Below are positions 38,540-50,121 of a DNA stretch of 64,000 nt, one piece after another (within the stretch, counting starts at the first letter, position 1; each line of letters opens with the position of its first letter). The notes below the pieces were generated by a model. The model saw only the letters and a list, made by a program, of their open reading frames with translations, searched no databases and was not told where the DNA came from. Source of the DNA: Lamellibrachia columna (taxonomy: Eukaryota; Annelida; Polychaeta; Sabellida; Siboglinidae); contig OY759264.1 in assembly GCA_963662155.1 (NCBI GenBank), positions 13,443,934-13,507,933 on the forward strand, given 5' to 3'. The translations under genes and the position numbers were made by a program.

Positions 38540-39370
38540 ATTTGTAATAATAATCATGCTGATGATGATTTTGATGATAAAGTTGATTTTCATGATGATG
38601 ACGATGACGACAACAACAACAATAGTAATAATAGTAGTAATAAATGTATTCAGTTGCAATCGTCGTATACGAAGTTATTCATATCATGATTTATTATAAT
38701 CAAAAGCAACTGTGATCCTAGAAAACCCTATACAGCTAACAGCGGGTCCACCTGTAAAAATTGGTATATTAAAATAAAGTGGAATTAGTTTCAGTGTAAG
38801 ATATACATGCTGGTCTATCGATCCTAAAACAAGCTATTAACACATGCAGTTAACTACAAATTATATAGTCAAGTTGATACACTAATAATACTTAGAATAA
38901 CTATAGCGTTTAATACCGAACCATTAATTAGTAATGATAACAATTTAGCATGAAAGCATGTAAGGTGTAATTAGCACCATGCCCTAGCATATGTTTCAGC
39001 GCTAATCTGACAATATCTTTTTAATATTATATTTGAATTTCTCCTCTGAAACAGATAATTTTAAACATTTACATTAGAGGCTACCCTAAGTAACACGTGG
39101 CGCCCCTGGCGTGCAATAGAACACCAATTATTATAATGGTGAAGTCGTGAGCAATTGCCATTGGAAGTATGACACATAATTCAACGACCTTTGACATCAC
39201 AATCCTAATTATGAATATGATCTCCGCCAAGTTTCGCCTTCGCAATCATGTTTACATATAATATACTGCTTTGTCATATGGCATACATCTGCCAGATTTA
39301 ACTTCCTCATATACTATTCTAGTTTCAACAATGTTGCCCTTTGTTTTTTTGTCGCAAAATCAAATGTTTG
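38540..39370. repeat. Segmental duplication copy 2 (non-coding part)
   Basis: Counterpart of 5150-5995 in the same orientation. Shared order: GAT and CAA microsatellite, 'agcgggtccacct', 'taataccgaaccattaatt', 'catgccctagcatat', 'atgtttacata', then the RT junction 'ggtacta'. Confidence 0.8.
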
Positions 39371-39905
39371 CCCATAAATAGGTACTACCGTAAAACAAAA
39401 GGACTTAGGAATAACAATAAGTGCTGATACGAACGTTTCAGAGCAGTGTGGTATTGCAGTTTCAATGGATAATCAAATTCTTGGATTGATTAGGAGAAAT
39501 ATAACATTCAAGGAAAAATAGCTAATTATACATATGTATAAAGCAATAGTTATGCCTCGTTTATTATATTGTTTACAAGCGTGGAGACCATATCGTAAGA
39601 ATGATAAGCTTGGGTGAATACAGAGCAGAGCAACTAAAATGATTCCAGAACTGAGAGACCTTAGTTATGAAGACCGACTGAAAGAATGTGATTTAGCAAC
39701 CCTAGAGACAAGGCGGAGATCAAATTGTCTAGTCTTTAAGGTATTGAATGGGTATGAAAATATTGATAGAAATATTTGTTCTCACTCAAGAAAGATAATA
39801 TAACTAGAGAACATAAGGTAACATTAGTAAAAGATCAGTGAAGATTGGATCTCAGTAAGTACTCGTTCACGCAGAGGACAATAAATAACTGTAACAAACT
39901 ATCTT
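39371..39905 (+). mobile_element. CR1-like family A, RT C-terminal fragment (in duplication copy 2)
   Basis: The plus strand gives broken frames matching 'DLGITISADTNVSEQCGIA', 'MIPELRDLSYEDRLKECD' and 'VLNGYENIDRN', ending near 'QRTINNCNKL'. It begins at the same point as the fragment at 5996, but continues 300 bp further because it was not truncated by family B. Confidence 0.85.
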
Positions 39906-40266
39906 TACAATTCCGGCGTTATTGACGCACATTTCAGAGAATTTTGGACACTTTGTCAAGACATGCAATACAGCACAATTGAAATAGATGGATTTTTAAA
40001 TGGGCACAATGTAGCATACTTAGTATGAACAGCATGCCAAGTAATTGCCCTCCAGCTGTATTCATTTCTGATAAATGTTCTAAAAATAGCTCCGTTATGG
40101 ACGTACTTAGAGAAATTTACTTTTGAAAGTTGCCTTAAACATTTCAAAAACAATGTGAAGTGTGAATGCATAAAAATATAACAAAACTACGTGTCTGTAT
40201 ACTAGACTTTAAGCTTCCAAATAAATTAGAAATTAATTCATTTCCTGCTAATAACTAGGCCACAGG

Positions 40267-40401
40267 TTCATATGTATATTGTTATGGACGTACACTTTCC
40301 TGTCATGGACGTACACTTTCCTGTCATGGACGTACACTTTTCTGTCATGGAAGTACACTTTCCTGTCATGGACGTACACTTTCCTGTCATGGACGTACAC
40401 T
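40267..40401. repeat. 21-bp tandem repeat, about 6 copies
   Basis: The unit is 'ttcctgtcatggacgtacac' plus one T. Copies are nearly identical (one 'gaagt', one 'tttt' variant). Confidence 0.95.
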
Positions 40402-41379
40402 TTACATTTCACTATTTAAAATGAAAATGCAAAAGAAAACATTACTGATTGAAATAAATCTTTAAAAAAAAATTTGTATTATGAGGAATTAGAATATTCG
40501 TATAATTGTATTTAATGTTTAATAAACAACATCATAATTTTCAACAGTTCCACTGATAACCTGATGTATGGTCTGTTCTCTTTCTTTTTAAAGTTCAAAA
40601 TATGTTGGTATTTTCAGGTATCCCTTTCTTCAAGGCTCACGCAGCATGACAAATGAAGAAACATATACTTTAGATATATCTATGACATAATATTAAAAAT
40701 AATTAACTGTGAACAATTGCAATATTCAATAAAATGTGGATGCATAAATTATCTCACAGTCAATTCGTAAATTATCTCATAGACAATCAATTCAAAAAAA
40801 TAAGGGCATGTAACTTTATATGTAATACTAAAAATAGTTTTTTTATCAGAACTCTTAAACTGTCTTATCTTATTAAACTGACTTTGATGTTATCCGAGAA
40901 CAAAATGATGTTCATGACCTCGTGTACTCGAGTATTTATGTTCTTTCCCTCGTTGTTCTCTTTATGCTTTTATAGAATGTTGCTGTGTTTATTTGTTCTT
41001 CTTGAAAACAGTTAGAATAAACTATTTAATTTTAGTATGTCAGATCTAAAAACACTTTTTCAGTTCTTAAATTTGTGTATGCTATCTTTCTTTTATCCCA
41101 AACATTCTTGAAGATAAACTACTCTAGGAGTTGGGTCACACTCTATTTTATATAAATATATATCCTTGGTTAATCAAATTCCTTTGTTAGGGGGTTAAGG
41201 GTTTCTTAATATGTTTATACTGATGTTCCAGTCGATGTAGCTTGACACGATTCAGCATGGTTATAGCAAAAACAAGTGAACATCGTGAAATCGCTGAGTG
41301 TGGAGCCATCACCTTCGTATCAAAAAAAAATACTCCGTCGTTGACTGTAACAGCACATTTTCGGATTTTTTTAACAACA
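40402..41379. other. Unassigned AT-rich stretch
   Basis: A plus-strand frame at 40734-41015 is hydrophobic and AT-driven; no family. From about 41230 the sequence begins to resemble the 5' flank of family B. Confidence 0.3.
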
Positions 41380-42620
41380 AGGCAGCCGAAATTCGCCTGG
41401 GTTTATATGTTGCTAGACAGCGCATCACTCTGCCGCGTACGTTGATTTTGTCACGCTGATTGATACCTTTACACCAACTACCGTACGCGAAACAACGACC
41501 ATCATCACGAGAATGTGTAAAAGCGCATGTCTGATCCACTACCTTCTGGTCATGTAAAACAGAACACTGACGCACTTACGTTCAATGTTGCCGATGTAAC
41601 AAATGCGTGTTGGCCAAAGAAACAATGCCGACTGAGTTGAGTACTTGTGCATCCACTATTCAAGAAGCCGTCGCTATGCAAGGACACGCAAGTAACACGC
41701 AAGTAACTACCGCCCAGCCAGCAAGCTATCCCAACTTTCGAAAGTATTTGAAAAGGGTGTGCCTAAAAGACCCAACACTCACCTAGTCAACGAATCACTG
41801 ACGGACATATTTCAGTCCGCATACAAGCGAAACAACTCGATCGAATCAGAACTACTGTGCTTGGCTAACGAGATCAGGACTGAGCTTGACCGTCGACAAG
41901 GTACTATCGTTGTACTCATTAATCTAAGCGCCGCACCTGACACGATTTTACACGCAACACTACTGGATCGCCTACAAGGAGGCTACGACCTCGCAGGAGT
42001 GACACTGCATTGGCTGAAATTTTACCTACGCGACCGCAAGCAACGTCCTTTTCGGCCGCGCGTCATTCAGCGAGACGACTTTGATAACAGAACTGCCGTA
42101 GGGTTCACTGCTGCGACCATTCTAATTGTCAATATACGTGCAGCCGATCGGTGATATCATTCACAACCACAGCATAAAATATCACCACTATGCCAATGAT
42201 CTGCAACTGTTCTGTAATTCGACGTGGATGCATTTTCTCTGCTGACCGCTGTGTGTCGGATCGAGCGATTTATTCGCAATGTGCAGGATTGGATGACATG
42301 TAATTATTTTCGCATAGATGACGCCAAAACAGAAATTCTACCTGAAGCATTTACGCAACATTGGCTTAATTCGCCGTTATCTGACTCAACCGACAGCGGA
42401 ACGTTTGGACTACTGCAGCTCTCTGTTGTTTGTGGCTTCAGCCAATAACATCGGCCGATAACAGTGACTTCAGAACGCAAACGACTTCAGAACGTTAATC
42501 GCCAGGCTCGCCGATACTTCGCCAACTGCACTGGCTACCCATTTAGCAGCGCATTACATTCCAGATCGCTGCGCCAGGCGCTGCGCGAAGACATGTCGCC
42601 TTTCTACATGCAGAAGCTCG
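41380..42620 (+). mobile_element. Family B (L2/CR1-like) RT fragment, copy 2
   Basis: Plus-strand blocks: 'HLVNESLTDIFQSAYKRNNS' (QSAY motif) and 'TIVVLINLSAAPDTILHATL' (motif A, where FDTIDH has become PDTILH) at 41759-42000. Then come 'GVTLHWLKFYLRDRKQ', a GVPQGS equivalent in broken frame, the motif C equivalent 'YHHYANDLQL' (catalytic YADD changed to YAND) near 42179, and 'NCTGYPFSS' near 42530. Homologous to 6298-7040 and, more distantly, to the element at 49663-53240. Confidence 0.85.
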
Positions 42621-43539
42621 TGTGTTGTGTTTCGTGTGTCTAAGCAGTTCCATTATCCATGAATCCCCGGTGTATTTGGTTAATAACGGGGACGTGCAAC
42701 TCTTTCTAAGTTTGTGTGAAAAAAACCAACTCCTATGTATATTGAAAATGGGCAATTCGTCCAATTTATTTTGGAGTTTGTATTTCGTAATTGCCACTGT
42801 GCACACCGCATTAAATGTAAAATGTCTGCAGCATGGGGGGCGCAGTTAGAAATAAATAGTCTGGATAACTACATCAGTGTATGAAACAAACTGGTACATG
42901 TTAGCAATAAAAGTGTGACCAAAAAACCCTTGTTGCTGTGATGTTATGTAATATTCCAGCATAACAATTTACAGGGGAAAATATACTTAATGTAGGCTGC
43001 ACAAGCACAGTACCAGCTTGACTATTTATAAAGCGGGGTGTAAGTAATCCCCCCAGGCCCTATCTGCTTCCTGATTGGGACCCCACCCCCGCTAAAGGGC
43101 TGCACGCCTATTGGCCAAAGCTAGAACAAAAGGAGAATCAACACTGGCAATACTCTATACCGAATATTGTAGTGGTCTTGATTAAGATTCACGCGAATTG
43201 ATGGCCCTAATAAAAAAAACCAATTGGGGTTCACCCACAAAGTAATCCATGTATGCTGAACTGGCACCGTAGGTCGAGTCAGTCTTGACTACAACCAGCC
43301 CTCTGCTATCAGAAGGCAAATTGCCTAGCTACCTACCCTCCGCCGACATAGAGAAAAGTCGCCTCACGACCATCCCTCTATCAACGGTTTTGGTCGGCCT
43401 ATTATGCTGTGCGAATTTCAAATTGCTGCCTCTGAGGGAGCGAAGACAAGTTGCAATCGTCACCGACACGTTGTCGCACTCGTCAATGCCGGGACACGAT
43501 ATCACTGCTGCGTCACGGTCATCAATGGCAAGTCAAGTT
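42621..43539. other. Unassigned stretch before the 27-bp array
   Basis: No supported gene. The frame leading into the array from 43285 starts at TTG and has no family match, so I do not call a gene there. Confidence 0.35.
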
Positions 43540-45350
43540 GTTGCGATCATCACTGCACGTCCCGTAGTTGTGTTCATCACTGCACGTCCCGTAGTTGTGT
43601 TCATCACGGCACGTCCCGTAGTTGTGTTCATCACTGCACGTCCCGTAGTTGTGTTCATCACGGCAAGTCCCGTGGTTGTGTTCATCACTGCACGTTCCGT
43701 GGTTGTGTTCATCACTGCACGTCCCGTAGTTGTGTTCATCACGGCACGTCCCGTAGTTGTGTTCATCACTGCACGTCCCGTAGTTGTGTTCATCACGGCA
43801 CGTCCCGTGGTTGTGTTCATCACTGCACGTCCCGTGGTTCTGTTCATCACTGCACGTCCCGTGGTTGTGTTCATCACTGCACGTCCCGTAGTTGTGTTCA
43901 TCACGGCACGTCCCGTGGTTGTGTTCATCACTGCACGTCCCGTGGTTATGTTCATCACTGCACGTCCCGTGATTGTGTTCATCACTGCACGTCCCGTGGT
44001 TGTGTTCATCACTGCACATCCCGTAGTTCTGTTCATCACGGCACGTCCCGTGGTTGTGTTCATCACTGCACGTCCCGTAGTTGTGTTCATCACGGCACGT
44101 CCCGTAGTTGTGTTCATCACTGCACGTCCCGTAGTTGTGTTCATCAATGCACATCCCGTGGTTGTGTTCATCACTGCACGTCCCGTAGTTGTGTTCATCA
44201 CGGCATGTCCCGTAGTTGTGTTCATCACTGCACGTCCCGTAGTTGTGTTCATCACTGCACGTCCCGTAGTTGGGCTCATCACTGCACGACCCGTAGTTGT
44301 GTTCATCACTGCACGTCCCGTAGTTGTGTTCATCACGGCACGTCCCGTGGTTGTGTTCACCACTGCACGTCCCGTGGTTGTGTTCATCACTGCACGTCCC
44401 GTAGTTGTGTTCATCACGGCACGTCCCGTGGTTGTGTTCATCACTGCACGTCCCGTGGTTGTGTTCATCACTGCACGTCCCGTAGTTGTGTTCATCACTG
44501 CACGTCCCGTAGTTGTGCTCATCAATGCACGTCCCGTAGTTGTGTTGATCACTGCACGTCCCGTAGTTGTGTTCATCACTGCACGTCCCGTGGTTGTGTT
44601 CATCACTGCACGTCCCGTGGTTTTGTTCATCACTGCACGTCCCGTAGTTTTGTTCATCACTGCACGTCCCGTAGTTGTGTTCATCACTGCACGTCCCGTA
44701 GTTGTGCTCATCACTGCACATCCCGTAGTTGTGTTCATCACTGCACATCCCGTAGTTGTGTTCATCACTGCACATCCCGTAGTTATGTTCATCACTGCAC
44801 ATCCCGTAGTTGCGTTCATCACGGCACGTCCCGTAGTTGTGTTCATCACTGCACGTCCCGTAGTTGTGTTCATCACGGCACGTCCCGTGGTTGTGTTCAT
44901 CACTGCACGTCCCGTGGTTGTGTTCATCACTGCACGTCCCGTGGTTGTGTTCATCACTGCACGTCCCGTAGTTGTGTTCATCACGGCACGTCCCGTGGTT
45001 GTGTTCATCATTGCACGTCCCGTGGTTATGTTCATCACTGCACGTCCCGTGATTGTGTTCATCACTGCACGTCCCGTGGTTGTGTTCATCACTGCACATC
45101 CCGTAGTTGTGTTCATCACGGCACGTCCCGTGGTTGTGTTCATCACTGCACGTCCCGTAGTTGTGTTCATCACGGCACGTCCCGTAGTTGTGTTCATCAC
45201 TGCACGTCCCGTAGTTGTGTTCATCAATGCACATCCCGTGGTTGTGTTCATCACTGCACGTCCCGTAGTTGTGTTCATCACGGCATGTCCCGTAGTTGTG
45301 TTCATCACTGCACGTCCCGTAGTTGTGTTCATCACTGCACGTCCCGTTAT
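43540..45350. repeat. 27-bp minisatellite, about 67 copies, with 1080-bp higher-order repeat
   Basis: The unit is 'cactgcacgtcccgtagttg' plus tgttcat. Several frames on both strands stay open because the unit lacks stops in them, giving 9-residue protein repeats in each. The block 43728-44263 recurs at 44808-45343, offset by exactly 40 units, with very few differences (for example at 43840, 44029). Flanks are unique. Confidence 0.97.
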
Positions 45351-45458
45351 CATTATCACTGCAGGCGTCAGGGGCTGACATACGCTTTGTATGGTGGTCG
45401 ATATGAAACAGAAGCAGTCGGGGGGCAGTATCTGTGTAACCGTGTGTAGCCGGTGGCT

Positions 45459-45782
45459 TTATTTGGGTACGTTGCTACAGATTGATTCCATTTGGATATA
45501 TTTCTGGTAGGAGTCAGAATGCCAGCGTCCCATGGCTTTACTTTGTTCGGAAGAGAAACCTGACTTTGCTGCCCATGTAGCTGCCCATATTCTAAAACAG
45601 TGCGGGGATATTTTCTTGTCTGCTAATTCGGTGCGAGCAGCGACTGCCTTTAGGTTCTTAGCAAATGCAGTTTTTTGAACTGGCAACTTATTAGCATAGC
45701 GAAAAAGAGGGCCCTGCTCATGTCCGCTGAGTTTGATATAGTGTACCAACCAGCAGGTAAAACGTTTTAGAACTTTTAATGG
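45459..45782 (-). mobile_element. Tyrosine recombinase C-terminal catalytic fragment
   Basis: The minus-strand frame has 'KKISPHCFRIWAATWAAKSG' then 'KAMGRWHSDSYQKYI'. These match the HxxR box and the His/Trp...Tyr nucleophile box of tyrosine recombinases (second catalytic Arg, His, Tyr). Metazoan genomes carry such domains in DIRS/Ngaro retrotransposons and Crypton DNA transposons. Upstream residues 'LKRFTCWLVHYIKLSG' fit the preceding helix. The N-terminal SAM-like domain, the first catalytic Arg and any RT are absent. The frame has no ATG; truncated. Confidence 0.8.
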
Positions 45783-46136
45783 TCACGTTTTCTTAAAATC
45801 TTGCAAAACGTTAACATGGCCACCAATGGGTAAGATAACTGTAGACTGAACCTTCTACCGTCCAGTCGTACTTGCAAACCGCCACTGGACTCATTTAAGT
45901 ATGTTTCTACATTAGTAATTTTTTTCTTATGGTCTTTGTTTAAATTCATATGCCCATCTTAATTATTATTGTCATTATTATTTTATAACGAAATATCTAA
46001 CTATAGTCGAGCTAGCGTATGTATGTTTATATGTTTGTTCACGTTTTCCTCCTGGACGGCTTGCACCTCTTTTATTCGAAATACCCCGTACATCAAGCGT
46101 TCTTAGTGGTTTGTATGGTAAATCAAATATTCGCTA
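45783..46136. other. Unassigned spacer
   Basis: No feature supported. Confidence 0.35.
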
Positions 46137-46403
46137 CGTAAAACGTTAACTTCCAATAATTGCAGAAACAACGCGCGCGGGCCGAAAGATGGCGGTTTAT
46201 ATTACGTAAAACGTTAACTTCCAACGCGGCGAATACTTCGGTACGTAAACAGTTTGAGAGTACGTAGCGCTATCTGGGTGGTTTATGTTGCTTATAGTAG
46301 AAAGCACGCACCCACGTATTGGTCCGAGGTCGCAGATACACAATAAAAAAGATAGTAGAAAACACGCACCCGAGGTCGCAGACCGAGGGCAAATACACAA
46401 TAA
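46137..46403. repeat. Local direct duplications
   Basis: 'acgtaaaacgttaacttcca' occurs near 46137 and 46205. Then a unit of roughly 55 bp ('gatagtagaaaacacgcacc', 'gaggtcgcaga', 'tacacaataaaa') occurs at about 46296-46348 and 46351-46403. Confidence 0.8.
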
Positions 46404-46437
46404 AACGATATTCTACAATTCTATACCCAACACAAGT

Positions 46438-47766
46438 CATAGGCGGATCCAGGGGGGGGGTCCAGACCCCCCTTTTGTGAGTACCAAAAAAATTCATTGC
46501 AATTGCATGTCAACGGGGGACAAAGGCATTGCCAAGAAACAACAGATGGTCAAAATTGTCGCTTACTATGTACAAATTCTTTAGTAGGAGTCCGACGTGT
46601 TCAGACACTGATCTAGCGCAGGCGATATACATGGCGTCCAGGGGATCCCCAAAGTTATTCTTAGCATTATCGGTGACGTCGTTCATAGATTCCACACGCG
46701 CGTGTACACATACACCCCACCTCATGTCTGACCATGTCTCCCCGCGATTCAAATTCAGACGATGAATCGAATGGTACGCTTTATATAGAGTAGCTTTAAA
46801 ACGCAGCAACAGTTTGGATAGGCTCTCTTGAGAGGGCAATCTAGCCCTTCGGGGTATTGGTTCATTGGTTCATGTCTAAAAGTTTCAATTACACCTTGTC
46901 TCAGTTCAAACTTGATGCCACGACTTTCTGTAATATGAAACTGCTTTTATTATATAATTCAGAACCACTATCAGAAGGGGCTGGATGAGAAACTATTAAA
47001 CATATTTTTTTAGTCAAAGACGTGTTAGTCTCTTTTGTGCGAAATACTTCAATTGTAATTGAATTGTACACATTGTCGTACAAATAAATATATTTTTTAG
47101 TATTACTACACTACCATGCCTCTAGTTTGCAATACTGCCGATACAGAGTTAAGACGATTACCTTAATGGTTTAGTCAATTGTAGCATACTCGATTTTGTT
47201 ATTAAACATTTGCATTACTACAGTTGTTTCAGTCAATATGCCAATAAATGGCACATGACAGATGTTTAATATTGTCTTTTCGTTTGGACATTTTCAGACA
47301 CACCGCATTTTCTTCGTTGGAATAGGCCTACCTACAGGTATAAATAAAACAACATCCGCTGCGTTTTGCCGAAACTCTAGACTCAAGAGTAATTGCACCT
47401 CGTCTACTATAAATTTAACATTCGAAGTTATACTTATGTGACGAATACAAGAAAATACACAGAACTACTTTATCACGATATTTTCCGCAAATCCGTACTA
47501 AAACGAGACACGGCCAAAGGCCGTATTCCTCCCAAAAATCCGTATTGTGGACGGAAAATTCGTACGATGTCGCATATCTGACTTTTGGGTTGATTTCATT
47601 AGGCCCTATCTCGCTTAAAACCAGATTATCTTTGTCCCAAATTGCACCATTTCAAGTGTTTTGTCTGAAAAATTTCAAACGTCGCACCCCCAAGCAGTTC
47701 ACGCCTCGTTTCGCGCCTTCGTCCCTTCATACGTTACCCTTTTTCTAAACCCTGGATCCGCCCCTG
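46438..47766. mobile_element. hAT-like non-autonomous element with TIRs and 6-bp target duplication
   Basis: Left end cataggcggatccagg (46438-) and right end ccctggatccgcccctg (ending 47766) are inverted repeats, consistent with a hAT-type CAGGGGCGGATCC terminus. The hexamer acaagt directly abuts both ends (46432-46437 and 47767-47772). Internal frames include a minus-strand 109-residue frame at 46510-46839 and a terminal 'LSQIAPFQVFCLKNFKRRTP' stretch. No transposase catalytic motif is seen, so it is presumed non-autonomous. hAT target duplications are usually 8 bp, so the class is tentative. Confidence 0.7.
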
Positions 47767-47774
47767 ACAAGTAT

Positions 47775-48055
47775 CCATGAGTCTAAATTTACGCGACCTT
47801 CGACATTTCGACATTTCGAACATGCAACAAGTAGTGCAACACGTGCGTGACGCAGTTGTTTCTGGTAATAAGTTTGACGTTCCCTTAAACAATTTCGAGC
47901 GTATTGGTGGCATATTGGCCTGAGGCATGACTGTCACGTATGAACTACCAAGTTATCCCGCCCTGGGGACGGGCATTTTTGTTAGTTATGTATAATTTAT
48001 CTATGATTATAACAAGTATTGTTTTAACTAGAACGTACTATTTTTAATATATGTT
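47775..48055. other. Unassigned spacer
   Basis: No gene or repeat supported between the TIR element and the SINE-like end. Confidence 0.35.
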
Positions 48056-48116
48056 CTGTAAAGCGCTGTGAACTGTATTGGATGTGGTGCTCTATAAAAT
48101 AAATATAAACAACAGG
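48056..48116 (+). mobile_element. Possible SINE/L2-type 3' end
   Basis: 'ctgtaaagcgctgtgaac' followed by 'ggtgctctataaaataaata' resembles the L2-type tail seen at 7530-7562 and 13205-13250. Only this end is present. Confidence 0.5.
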
Positions 48117-48169
48117 ACACAACAATCGGCTGATCTGACGATTGCATAACATCGAACGCGATTGAGCAT

Positions 48170-48478
48170 GAATTGGCATAGATACGCGATTGTTTCGGCT
48201 AACGGTAAAATATTCGCGTGAACCTTTTCGGCATGAAATTGTTCATTTTAGTCAAATTACTTGCCGAGTTGCCCGGAGTTGCACGGGAGAAAAGGTAGCG
48301 ACGGCAGGAGTTTATGACCCTTTGCACTACCCAGTAAAGTGTTGGTAAGGCAATGCCAATGATAATGACAACATCATGTACAACGCGCGGTATGTAGAAG
48401 TTTGACGTAGATGGCGTAACTAGGAACAATCGTAGACAACACGCATAGCGTTGCTAACGACTGTACGTAATTACGAAA
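48170..48478 (+). repeat. Dispersed repeat R1, copy 2
   Basis: Aligns with 3793-4125 (same orientation): 'gatacgcgattgtttcggc', 'cactacccagtaaag', 'acgtaattacgaa'. Roughly 75% identity by eye, with small indels. Confidence 0.7.
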
Positions 48479-48685
48479 TGTTAATGTTTTAAGTTACGTA
48501 ATCTACATCAAAAGTAATAACCCATCCCAGGAATTTGTGTTAATGTACGAGCCAACCTACGCCTACAGAATGTCAGATCCTTGCATGCGAAATTGACCGA
48601 GATATTAAGGAACAGACAGACAGGAAGACGGACATACATAGTCATAAGCTACTTTACTTCATAGATGTCAGCCACTCATGGAAGG

Positions 48686-48792
<107 letters not shown>

Positions 48793-48829
48793 CCACGACA
48801 CGTAATGTTAATTGACAACCCTTGTTCAA

Positions 48830-49475
48830 CACTGTGACGAAAATTCTTATAGCCATTGCATCTACAACAACAAAAGGAAAGTAAACCGCATGCATTTGAT
48901 GGATTGAACATCCTGTCGACATTCAATGTATTCTGGTGACTGTGGTGATAGTTAATCCTGTTCTGACAAATGTCTGCTGGTGGTAATGGCTTTCAGGGTT
49001 TGCTACACTTATTGGAAACAGTACTGGTTATTAATTACAGCGTTTTATGCAGTATGAATCTTGATACACGATTCGCTGGTCAGGTAGTGTGTACACATCC
49101 GTTTCCATAAGTAATTTTTTTTCAGGTATTATGTATAGACATCCGTTTACATGACGAAGTGTTGGTCAGATAGTATGCATCCATCAGTTTCCATGACGAT
49201 TTGTTGGTCCGATAATGTGTAGACATCCTTTTTCTTGACGATGTATTCATCGTGTAATACGTAAACACCTGCTTCCTTGACAAGTCTCGGTAACGTGTTT
49301 TATCAGTTGCTCTAGTCAGACACGAATATATTAAGAAGTCGAACGAATTAGATGGCAAACTGCGCTAGGACTCGCAGGCATTTGGCCAGACATTCGACAT
49401 TATATGCCTGTGCAAGATTTTGGACATTCGTGGAACGATTATGTTACCAATTAAGACGTCAGAATGTGATGAGGA
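48830..49475 (-). repeat. Dispersed repeat R2, copy 2 (no SINE)
   Basis: Reverse-orientation counterpart of 7045-7950. Contains about five units of roughly 45 bp on 'gtcatggaaacggatgtcta' (seen as reverse complement). It represents the pre-insertion state of the site occupied by the 7276-7562 SINE. Confidence 0.8.
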
Positions 49476-49534
49476 CTATCTCCAACATCTACAGCGATGT
49501 GCAAAATACACCTGAGTTGGTTTCTCAATGTCAC

Positions 49535-49662
49535 GAGGCTCACACCTTTCAGACCTGCCCAGCAAGCATCATGGTGGTCACCAGCTGGTCAGAGAAGGAG
49601 ATGACAACCTAGTATGTACTGACGGCAAACAGCCGACCATGACTTACAGCTAGTCAATAGAA
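49535..49662 (+). mobile_element. RTE-type C-terminal end, copy 2, left part
   Basis: 'atggtggtcaccagctgg' to 'gctagtcaatagaa' matches 11630-11712. It continues at 55061 after a 5.4-kb insertion. Confidence 0.8.
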
Positions 49663-49899
49663 TCAAATCAAATCTATTTTGACACCGCATATATCTAAAC
49701 ATAGAATCAGGGGTGTTTACAATAAAAATAAATAAAATAAAAAATTAATTAATTAAAATACATAACATTAGTGAATATAATTATTACAATACAGGCATTA
49801 CATAAGATAACACAATAATAGTAAGCATTAGGATTATATATGTAAGTATGTATATGTAAAGACATACAACATATATATATATATATATATATATACAAA

Positions 49900-49976
<77 letters not shown>

Positions 49977-50034
49977 AAGTATATATATATATATATTATA
50001 TAGAATATAGAATATATATATATATAGAATATAG

Positions 50035-50121
<87 letters not shown>

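Noticed and set aside
43285..45378. 697-residue open frame with 9-residue repeats
   Set aside because: Starts at TTG, is co-extensive with a 27-bp minisatellite, and equally long frames exist in other frames and on the other strand.
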